A stretch of 12,622 bases of DNA from Bacillota bacterium (GTDB lineage Bacteria; Bacillota; Clostridia; Lachnospirales; Lachnospiraceae). Positions 6,981 to 12,622 of this stretch are shown here, one piece after another. Position numbers and translations under genes: made by a program. The notes under the pieces were generated by a model. That model did no database searches. It was not told the DNA's origin and worked only from the letters and a program-made list of their open reading frames with translations. Location of the stretch: NCBI GenBank assembly GCA_023409835.1, contig JAEYQV010000140.1, forward strand, positions 1 to 12,622, read 5' to 3'. Position 1 is the first letter of the stretch. Every line of letters starts with the position of its first letter.

Positions 6981-8510
6981 ATGAAGAAAGCGACACTGAA
7001 GCTAGATCCTGATTTCTCAATTTCAAAGGTAGACCCACGTATATTCAGTACTTTTATTGAATCCATACATAAAATTGTGTATGGCTGTATCTATAACCCG
7101 GAGCATCCCACGGCTGATGAGCAGGGATTTCGTAAGGATGTCCTGGAGCTGATGCGGGAGCTGGGTTCAACGGCAATCCGTTATCCGGGAGGAAATTTTG
7201 TATCCGGCTATCATTGGATGGATGGAATCGGACCGAAGGAGGCGCGACCGGTACGCTTTGAAAAAGCCTGGAAGATGATAGAGAACAACCACATGGGGAT
7301 AGACGAATATACCGACTGGGTGAAGAAGGCAGGTTCCGAGCCGATGCTGGCGGTTAATCTCGGTACAGGGACTCCGGAGGAAGCATCCTATGAAATAGAA
7401 TATACCAATATGGACGGCGGAACCTACTTCAGCGAGTTACGGAAGCAATACGGACATGAGAAACCCCATGGTATTAAATTATGGTGTATGGGTAATGAAA
7501 TGGATGGAACCTGGCAGATGGGAGAAAAAACGGCGTTTGAATACGGGCGTATTGCAAACGAAGCGGCAAAACAGATGAGAATCGTAGATCCTACGATTGA
7601 ATTGGTAGCCTGCGGAAGCTGTGCGAATGATAAATCTCATCCGTCTTTCCCGGAATGGGATCGCGTTGTATTGGAACAATGCTATCCCAGGGTGGATTAT
7701 CTTTCCCTGCACAGATATTACAGCTATGATCCGGAAAGTGTTAAAGGAACCGTTTTTCCTGTCCAATTTACCCCGGAGGATCTTCCTTGCATCTCCAGGG
7801 ACCTAAACGGCTTTATAGATACGGTCTGCGCTGCAGCCGATTATGTGAAGGGCATGAAGTATTCTGATAAAACAATCCATATCTGTTTTGATGAATGGGG
7901 CATTATCTCCAGTCAGACAGCAAAGGCGGAAGGGCTTGACTGGAGTGAGCGTCAGCAGACGGAACCGGGAAAACGTATTGGTAATACAAATCTGATCGAT
8001 GCATGCTTATTCGGAAGCATACTGATTGCTTTTATCAATCGATGCGACCGTGTGAAGATAGCCTGTCAGTCCATCGTAATTGGAAGTGTTATCAGTGTTG
8101 ATCCGGAGGGAGGCGCCTTCCGACAGACCACCTTCTATCCGTTCCAGCATGCGGCTACCTATGGCAAGGGGGTTGCGCTCCGATCCTCGCTCCTTAGTCC
8201 GTATAAGAAGACCGACGGCTATGGGGAGCAGCCGTTTGTTCAGACGGCAGGTGTATATGATGAGGAGAGTGGTATTGTAACTGTATTTGCCGTAAATCTT
8301 GATCTGCGCGAAAGCGTTGAACTGAATTGTTCGCTGCATTTTAAGAATGCGGAGTTATTCCGGCATATCCAGCTGCATGAGGAGCAGCCACTGGCTGTGA
8401 ATACCTTCCAAAATCCCAATCGGGTAGTTCCAAAGGAAATCGAAGTAACGGATCAGGTGATGTTACCTCCGTTAAGCTGGAATGTACTTCGTTACCGTGT
8501 AAATAGTTAA
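6981..8510 (+). CDS. abfA: GH51 alpha-L-arabinofuranosidase
   Basis: This 509-residue protein matches intracellular GH51 alpha-L-arabinofuranosidases in length and in its (beta/alpha)8 barrel motifs. It would hydrolyse terminal arabinofuranosyl groups from arabinoxylan or arabinan oligosaccharides. RYPGGNFVSGYHW (67-79) is characteristic. GNEMDG gives the acid/base Glu173 and CFDEWG gives the nucleophile Glu305, matching the known catalytic pair of the family. FRQTTFYPFQHAATYGKGVAL (380-400) begins the C-terminal beta-sandwich region. One oddity is that the strand after the nucleophile reads ACQSIVIGSVIS, where most relatives carry an AQLVN-type motif. No signal peptide is seen. AAAGGA at 6965-6970 gives a moderate ribosome binding site. 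It is the last gene before a strong terminator, 100 nt after the esterase gene. Conversion of released arabinose must be encoded elsewhere. Confidence 0.95.
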   Translation: MKKATLKLDPDFSISKVDPRIFSTFIESIHKIVYGCIYNPEHPTADEQGFRKDVLELMRELGSTAIRYPGGNFVSGYHWMDGIGPKEARPVRFEKAWKMIENNHMGIDEYTDWVKKAGSEPMLAVNLGTGTPEEASYEIEYTNMDGGTYFSELRKQYGHEKPHGIKLWCMGNEMDGTWQMGEKTAFEYGRIANEAAKQMRIVDPTIELVACGSCANDKSHPSFPEWDRVVLEQCYPRVDYLSLHRYYSYDPESVKGTVFPVQFTPEDLPCISRDLNGFIDTVCAAADYVKGMKYSDKTIHICFDEWGIISSQTAKAEGLDWSERQQTEPGKRIGNTNLIDACLFGSILIAFINRCDRVKIACQSIVIGSVISVDPEGGAFRQTTFYPFQHAATYGKGVALRSSLLSPYKKTDGYGEQPFVQTAGVYDEESGIVTVFAVNLDLRESVELNCSLHFKNAELFRHIQLHEEQPLAVNTFQNPNRVVPKEIEVTDQVMLPPLSWNVLRYRVNS

Positions 8511-8531
8511 TCAATATACAGTCAATTTTAT

Positions 8532-8608
8532 AGGAGCTGCTGCATAAGGAAGATGAGTATATGGCGAAAGCCTTGTTATTATCTCCGAAAATGCGGCAGC
8601 TCTTTTTT
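8532..8608 (+). terminator. Intrinsic terminator ending the ABC-esterase-GH51 operon
   Basis: GAGCTGCTGCAT (8534-8545) pairs with ATGCGGCAGCTC (8591-8602; one G-U) and is followed directly by six T residues (8603-8608). The inside is partly paired and capped by GGC-GAAA-GCC (8563-8572). This is the clearest terminator in the window and marks the end of the first operon. The promoter of the MFS gene begins only 8 nt later. Confidence 0.9.
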
Positions 8609-8615
8609 AGAGCTA

Positions 8616-8644
8616 TTGACAATAATGCAACAAAACTGTATTAT
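8616..8644 (+). promoter_or_regulatory. Promoter of the MFS transporter gene
   Basis: TTGACA (8616-8621), 17 nt, then TATTAT (8639-8644). A second TATTAT begins at 8642. The 32-bp element shared with the esterase promoter begins inside the -10 box, so a repressor bound there would exclude polymerase. Confidence 0.75.
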
Positions 8645-8674
8645 TATGCTAAAACGAAATTGCAGTTCTGCAAT
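8643..8674 (+). promoter_or_regulatory. Candidate LacI-family operator at the MFS promoter
   Basis: This stretch is identical at 28 of 32 positions to 11043-11074, upstream of the secreted esterase; the first 19 bases are identical. It holds TAAAACGA, also present in the ABC-operon operators, and a perfect inverted repeat ATTGCAG-TT-CTGCAAT (8659-8674). The likely binder is the regulator encoded at 9946-11001 (inference). Confidence 0.62.
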
Positions 8675-8689
8675 ATGAGGTACTTGTAG

Positions 8690-9880
8690 ATGAAAAATGT
8701 GAATGGTAAGAGACTGTGGAATAGATCCTATATATTCTTGATCCTCATCAATTTGATCACCTCCATGGGGTTTAATATGGTATATGTTATGATTTCTAAT
8801 TATGCCATGACGATTAGGAATTCATTAGCTGTTGCAGGTCTCATAGCCGGTATCTTTTCAATAGCCGCATTGATTATCCGGCCGATTGCCGGTATTTCGG
8901 TAGATTTGCTGAATAAAAAATATTTATGTATATTTGCCAATGTTCTTATGGGGTTGTCTGTACTTGGTTATGGGATATCCGATCAGATTTCCCTGTTGTT
9001 TTTCTTTCGAATTCTTCACGGAGTAGCATTTGGACTCAGCAGTACGACCAATATGGCATTGGTTACGGAATTTATTCCCAAAGAAAGAATGGGAGAAGGG
9101 ATCGGCTATTTTGGCATCGGGCAGGTAATTTCGCAGATTGTCGGACCAAATCTTGGAGTTTACATAACGGATCACATGGGCTTTCATACGCTGTTCCTGT
9201 TGATAGCCTCCTTATCCTTCCTCGCTGTAGGTATGCTCCTGTTTTTCCCTTATCCCAAAGCATTTAGAATTCGGGAAAGGAAGAAAGCAAAAATAACGAT
9301 TCACTCCTTAATTGCTAAGGAGGTAATTGTATATGCAATCGTAGGGGGAATGTTTTCCTTCAGTAATGGCATCGTCAGCTCTTTTCTGATATTATTGGGG
9401 AAGGAGAGGCAGATTGAGAATGCCGGCATATTTTTCTCGGTCGGAGCGATTGTACTATTTGCCTTGCGGCTGTTTATCGGACGTGTGATTGATCAAATGG
9501 GTTTAACGCTCATTGTGAATGTCTCTTTACTTATCACTGCAGTATCGATGGTGATTATAGGTGCAGCTCCGGCGTTAAGCTGGCTACTCCTGGCAGCAGT
9601 TCTAAAATCCTTAGGACAGGGAACCGGTCAGATATCGGTTCAGAGTGAATGTATCAAAAGGGTAGATCCTGGAAGGATCGGAGTAGCGACAAGCACGTTT
9701 TACATAGGAGCAGATATCGGCCAGGGGCTTGGGCCTATTTTAGGGGGGAAGATATCCGACCACTATAACTATAAGACCATGTACTTTGTCTGTGCTCTTT
9801 TAATGCTGCTTACAATTTCGGCCTTTACCATCTATCAGAAGCGGAAGGAAAGAAGAGTAGCTTATAAACAATTCACATAA
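8690..9880 (+). CDS. MFS transporter, DHA1-like
   Basis: A 396-residue major facilitator with about 12 hydrophobic segments and a basic central loop (RIRERKKAK, 193-201) between the two halves. A motif-A-like loop lies between helices 2 and 3 (RPIAGISVDLLNKK, 64-77), with a counterpart GRVIDQMG (264-271) in the second half. The helix-5 sequence GIGQVISQIVGPNLG (142-156) resembles motif C of drug/H+ antiporters. A similar GADIGQGLGPILGG occurs at 340-353. These features favour export over uptake, but the substrate cannot be read. ATG 8690 follows a GAGG at 8677-8680. It has its own promoter and an operator nearly identical to that of the secreted esterase, so its substrate may be a product of that enzyme (for example a hydroxycinnamic acid) or a sugar. 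The regulator gene follows directly. Confidence 0.85.
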   Translation: MKNVNGKRLWNRSYIFLILINLITSMGFNMVYVMISNYAMTIRNSLAVAGLIAGIFSIAALIIRPIAGISVDLLNKKYLCIFANVLMGLSVLGYGISDQISLLFFFRILHGVAFGLSSTTNMALVTEFIPKERMGEGIGYFGIGQVISQIVGPNLGVYITDHMGFHTLFLLIASLSFLAVGMLLFFPYPKAFRIRERKKAKITIHSLIAKEVIVYAIVGGMFSFSNGIVSSFLILLGKERQIENAGIFFSVGAIVLFALRLFIGRVIDQMGLTLIVNVSLLITAVSMVIIGAAPALSWLLLAAVLKSLGQGTGQISVQSECIKRVDPGRIGVATSTFYIGADIGQGLGPILGGKISDHYNYKTMYFVCALLMLLTISAFTIYQKRKERRVAYKQFT

Positions 9881-9893
9881 TATGTGGTATAAT
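9865..9893 (+). promoter_or_regulatory. Extended -10 promoter for the second regulator gene
   Basis: TGG followed by a perfect TATAAT (9888-9893) is an extended -10 element. A weak -35 (TAAACA, 9865-9870) is spaced 17 nt upstream, inside the end of the MFS gene. It would let the regulator be made independently of the MFS promoter. Confidence 0.55.
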
Positions 9894-9906
9894 CATTTTA
9901 TACTGC

Positions 9907-9918
9907 TTTTATCGTTAT
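9907..9918 (-). promoter_or_regulatory. Possible autoregulatory half-operator
   Basis: On the minus strand this reads ATAACGATAAAA and shares AACGATAAA with the operator at 1056-1069. It lies just downstream of the regulator's own -10 box. The match is short and lacks the full dyad, so it is tentative. Confidence 0.28.
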
Positions 9919-9929
9919 ATGAATCATGA

Positions 9930-9935
9930 GGGAGG
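9930..9935 (+). promoter_or_regulatory. Ribosome binding site that fixes the second regulator start
   Basis: GGGAGG lies 10 nt before ATG 9946. An in-frame ATG at 9919 is upstream of it and has no Shine-Dalgarno sequence, so translation from 9946 (MEKKSK) is preferred. Confidence 0.75.
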
Positions 9936-9945
9936 ACATCACTCA

Positions 9946-11001
9946 ATGGAAAAGAAAAGTAAGACTGCTTCAGTACAAATTAAGCAGATGGCAGAAAAGC
10001 TTGGTGTATCTTCCGGAACAGTTTCCATCGTTTTAAACGGGCGGGGAGATCAGATGAGGATCTCAAAAACGACACAAAAACGAATTCAGGATTTAGCAAT
10101 GGAGATGAATTATCAGCCGAACATCTATGCGCGAAGACTTAGAAAATCAGCGGAAGAAGAAGCTCCTTATATCATTGCTGTTTTTTGGCGGGAGGAATAC
10201 CTGGATGACTTACTGGGGCGGTTTTTAAAGGGTTTATATCATGCAATTAAACAGAGTAAGCTTAATATTGAAATCGTACTTCAGCCCTATGATTTTGGGA
10301 ATCTGGAAAGCTATAAGAACTCCATTAACAATCATCATTTTAACGGAGCAATCATTGGGGGAATTTCGAGTGAGGATCAGCTGTTTCTGGAGCAGAATGA
10401 GTTTGATATTCCGATCGTTTTAATCGGTCGAAGCACGAAAAAATACCATAGTGTTCTAATTGATTATTATGAGGCCGGAGAAAGCTGCGCGGATTTGTTT
10501 TACACCAGAAAGCATAGAACCGTCGGAATGATTGGTTTGTCGGTGAAAGGGAAACCGGTTCAGCTGATTGAACTGGCTTTTAGGGAGGCTTGTAAGGAGA
10601 AGGACATCCGGATTGACCCGGATTATATTTCCTACTGTGAGAAACGTGATTTTGAAAGTGGATATGAGTCAGCAAGGAAGGTCCTTTCTAATGAGGTTAA
10701 GCCGACAGCGCTTTTTGTTATGGATGGAAGAAATGCCGGAGGTGTATTGAAGGCATGTAAAGCAGCCGGACTCAATGTCCCCAAGGATATTGAGATTTTA
10801 GTGTTCGGAGAAAATGAGTATTTTAGTTATTCCGATCCGCCGATAACAACCATGCAGCAGCCCATGGAGCAATTTGCGGAAAGATCATTGAACATGATAT
10901 TGGTATCAATTGAAAAGAAGATGGATCTTCCAATGATGCAGGAGCTCACTCCGATCTTTCATTTTAGGGAAAGCTGCGGAGGCTTTATAGAAAAAGAGTA
11001 G
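9946..11001 (+). CDS. LacI-family transcriptional regulator
   Basis: A 351-residue LacI-type regulator from ATG 9946. The helix-turn-helix spans about residues 9-30 (QIKQMAEKLGVSSGTVSIVL). The hinge follows at about 54-67 (MNYQPNIYARRLRKS). The ligand-binding domain begins near 75 (YIIAVFWREEY) and shows family blocks such as FNGAIIGGI, HRTVGMIGLS, PTALFVMDGRN and DPPITTMQQP. Its recognition region carries an extended NGRGDQMRIS loop, longer than the usual NG..VS. It has its own extended -10 promoter. Operator-like blocks, nearly identical to each other, lie at the promoters of the flanking MFS and esterase genes, so it most likely represses both until an inducer appears. The gene ends only 9 nt before the -35 box of the esterase promoter, with no terminator between, so read-through into the esterase gene is possible. 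Confidence 0.92.
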   Translation: MEKKSKTASVQIKQMAEKLGVSSGTVSIVLNGRGDQMRISKTTQKRIQDLAMEMNYQPNIYARRLRKSAEEEAPYIIAVFWREEYLDDLLGRFLKGLYHAIKQSKLNIEIVLQPYDFGNLESYKNSINNHHFNGAIIGGISSEDQLFLEQNEFDIPIVLIGRSTKKYHSVLIDYYEAGESCADLFYTRKHRTVGMIGLSVKGKPVQLIELAFREACKEKDIRIDPDYISYCEKRDFESGYESARKVLSNEVKPTALFVMDGRNAGGVLKACKAAGLNVPKDIEILVFGENEYFSYSDPPITTMQQPMEQFAERSLNMILVSIEKKMDLPMMQELTPIFHFRESCGGFIEKE

Positions 11002-11010
11002 GACAGTATA

Positions 11011-11039
11011 TTGACAAATTTTATGAAATAAGCTAACAT
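11011..11039 (+). promoter_or_regulatory. Promoter of the secreted esterase gene
   Basis: A perfect TTGACA (11011-11016) is spaced 17 nt from TAACAT (11034-11039). An alternative -10 is GATTAT (11042-11047), preceded by TGT as an extended element. Either way the shared 32-bp element overlaps or immediately follows the -10 region. Confidence 0.6.
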
Positions 11040-11042
11040 GTG

Positions 11043-11074
11043 ATTATGCTAAAACGAAATTACAATTTAGCAAT
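11043..11074 (+). promoter_or_regulatory. Candidate LacI-family operator at the esterase promoter
   Basis: This element matches 8643-8674 at 28 of 32 bases, including the same TAAAACGA core. The right-hand dyad is imperfect here (ATTACAA-TT-TAGCAAT keeps five of seven pairs). The regulator encoded immediately upstream is the likely binder. Confidence 0.62.
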
Positions 11075-11140
11075 GCGACATATATTCCTCAACTAATTTT
11101 GCATGGTTTCAAAGAATTCATATAAATCAATGAAAATAAA

Positions 11141-11146
11141 AGGAGG
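11141..11146 (+). promoter_or_regulatory. Ribosome binding site supporting a TTG start
   Basis: A perfect AGGAGG lies 7 nt before TTG 11154. The next in-frame ATG, at 11172, is 25 nt from it, so the rarer TTG start is preferred. Confidence 0.75.
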
Positions 11147-11153
11147 AGATATT

Positions 11154-12622
11154 TTGAGAAAAGAACAAAGAATGTTATGGAAGCGTTGTGTAATTACAAT
11201 AGCGGTTGCAGCTATGGTCTTTACAGGCTTTTCAGGGCCTCTGTCCAAGGCTTCTGCAGCCACAAGCAAAGGGGATACGACTAAGATTACCGTAGATAAG
11301 AAGGGGTTTGACACCAAAGGCAGAATAGTAGCAAATTTCGGTTCTCCCGTCATTGACGGCAAAGTAGATAAGGTTTGGGACAATGCTACTGCAATCACTC
11401 CAAAATTCAAAGCAAGCGGTGTAACCGCTACGGCAAAATTCAAGGTATTATGGGATGATAATGCCCTGTATGTCCTGGCAGTGGTCAAAGATAAGGATTT
11501 ATCTGTACAGTCACAGACTCCGTATCAACAGGATTCCTTAGAGGTCTTTATGGATGAGAATAATGACAAGACACAGGATTATGGTGCGGATGACCTTCAT
11601 TTCAGGGTAAATTATGAAAATTCCCAATCTGCCGACAACGGCAGTATTGAGCGGTTTTATACCAGTGCGAAGAAAACGAAGGACGGGTATGTAATCGAAG
11701 GGAGAATTGCTCTGAATAAAAAACCGGCTAATAATAAGGTATTTGGTATTGATTTACAGATTAACGATGCTAAGGGAGCAAATCGCCTGGGAACCATCAA
11801 TATATTTGACTCAACCGGCAACGGATGGCAGGATACCAGAAAATTCGGTGAGGTAGTATTGACCGGTAAGGCAAAGGGCGCAGTCAGCGGACTGAATCCC
11901 TATGATCTCAAGGCTTTGATCAATAGCGCCAAAGAGCTTGATTTAACGCGCTATCAGAATCCTGAGCTTTTAAAGGATGCCTTAAAGAAAGCAGAGAGTG
12001 TAATCAAGGATAAGAAAGCGACCCAGAAGCAAATCGATGAACAATTAGCTTCTTTAAAGGAGGCAATCGGTAAGCTGATACTGACGGAGGAAGCAGCCGA
12101 CGAGAAGGAATTTAAACTGGTACCGGTTGAATATAAAGCAGAGAGTAAGAAGCAAGGCACTATTGAAAGCTTAACCTATAAGGCGGCCAATTTGAAGAAG
12201 GGAGAAGACGTTAAGAAGCTGAATGTTTATCTTCCCTATGGTTATGATGCTTCCGATAAGAGTAAGAAGTATAATGTTTTATATCTGATGCATGGCGGCA
12301 GTGAGAATGAGAATCTTATCTTTGGTGGACCGGGACAGAGCAAGGAGCTGAAGAAGATTCTGGACAATATGATAGCCAATGGGGATATTGAACCGCTTAT
12401 CGTTGTAACTCCTACTTTTTACGGTGGAAAGAATGATACACAATACTTCCCTGAGGAGCTGATTAAGAATGTAGTTCCTTTGGTAGAAACTAAATATAAT
12501 ACCTATCTGGACTCCAAGTCAGAAAAGGATATGAAGGCTTCCAGAGAGCATCGTGCCTTCGGCGGCTTCTCCATGGGCTCAGTAACCACCTGGTATACGT
12601 TTATTAATTGTCTTGATTATTT
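11154..12622 (+). CDS. Secreted CBM9-FIVAR-CE1 esterase, feruloyl-esterase-like (3' partial)
   Basis: An open frame of 489 codons runs off the window end; start TTG 11154. A signal peptide (basic MRKEQRMLWKR, hydrophobic core, then KASA-AT near residues 32-37) predicts export. Residues about 57-240 resemble a family 9 carbohydrate-binding module (SPVIDGKVDKVWD, ALYVLAVVKDKDL, DSLEVFMDENND). A helical FIVAR-like segment follows (about 253-308, ALINSAKELDL to LKEAIGKL). From about 318 comes an alpha/beta-hydrolase of the CE1/esterase D type: VYLPYGYD, oxyanion segment HGG (380-382) and nucleophile elbow GGFSMGS with Ser473. The catalytic Asp and His lie beyond the window. Such enzymes release ferulic or acetyl groups from arabinoxylan. 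The binding module would hold it on the polymer. Its promoter element is shared with the MFS gene. The exact ester cleaved is not proven. Confidence 0.88.
   Translation, partial: MRKEQRMLWKRCVITIAVAAMVFTGFSGPLSKASAATSKGDTTKITVDKKGFDTKGRIVANFGSPVIDGKVDKVWDNATAITPKFKASGVTATAKFKVLWDDNALYVLAVVKDKDLSVQSQTPYQQDSLEVFMDENNDKTQDYGADDLHFRVNYENSQSADNGSIERFYTSAKKTKDGYVIEGRIALNKKPANNKVFGIDLQINDAKGANRLGTINIFDSTGNGWQDTRKFGEVVLTGKAKGAVSGLNPYDLKALINSAKELDLTRYQNPELLKDALKKAESVIKDKKATQKQIDEQLASLKEAIGKLILTEEAADEKEFKLVPVEYKAESKKQGTIESLTYKAANLKKGEDVKKLNVYLPYGYDASDKSKKYNVLYLMHGGSENENLIFGGPGQSKELKKILDNMIANGDIEPLIVVTPTFYGGKNDTQYFPEELIKNVVPLVETKYNTYLDSKSEKDMKASREHRAFGGFSMGSVTTWYTFINCLDY

Overview
The window reads as part of a Gram-positive plant-polysaccharide utilisation locus, most likely from a Clostridia/Lachnospiraceae-type organism. 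This is inferred from moderately AT-rich DNA, strong GGAGG-type ribosome binding sites, intrinsic terminators, an LplB/YtcP-type sugar ABC importer with no ATPase gene beside it, and a lipoprotein solute-binding protein with a Thr/Asp/Lys-rich linker. All genes lie on the + strand.

Layout. (1) 1-941: 3' portion of a LacI-family regulator, followed by a perfect 20-bp terminator hairpin (967-1018). (2) 1019-1348: an AT-rich regulatory region with a consensus-like promoter (1178-1207) and two near-identical LacI-type operators (1056-1069 and 1218-1231). (3) 1349-8510: a probable operon of two ABC permeases, a lipoprotein solute-binding protein, a cytoplasmic type-B carboxylesterase and a GH51 alpha-L-arabinofuranosidase. 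It contains two internal hairpins (3237-3265, 5117-5173) and ends at a T-tract terminator (8532-8608). (4) 8616-9880: an MFS transporter with its own promoter and operator. (5) 9865-11001: a second LacI-family regulator with its own promoter. (6) 11011-12622: a promoter and operator, then a secreted CBM9-FIVAR-CE1 esterase (feruloyl-esterase-like) cut by the window end.

How the parts fit (inference). The secreted esterase would act on ester-decorated arabinoxylan-type polymers outside the cell. The ABC importer would take up decorated oligosaccharides, powered by a shared MsmK-type ATPase encoded elsewhere. The cytoplasmic esterase would remove remaining ester groups and GH51 would release arabinose. 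The MFS protein has efflux-type motifs and could export a released acid or another small product.

Control appears two-tiered. The first regulator plausibly acts on the GTAAAACGATWAAC sites before the ABC operon. The second plausibly acts on a 32-bp element, 28/32 identical, that sits immediately downstream of or overlapping the promoters of both the MFS gene and the secreted esterase. That shared element is the most notable non-coding signal. No mobile elements, RNA genes or CRISPR arrays were seen.
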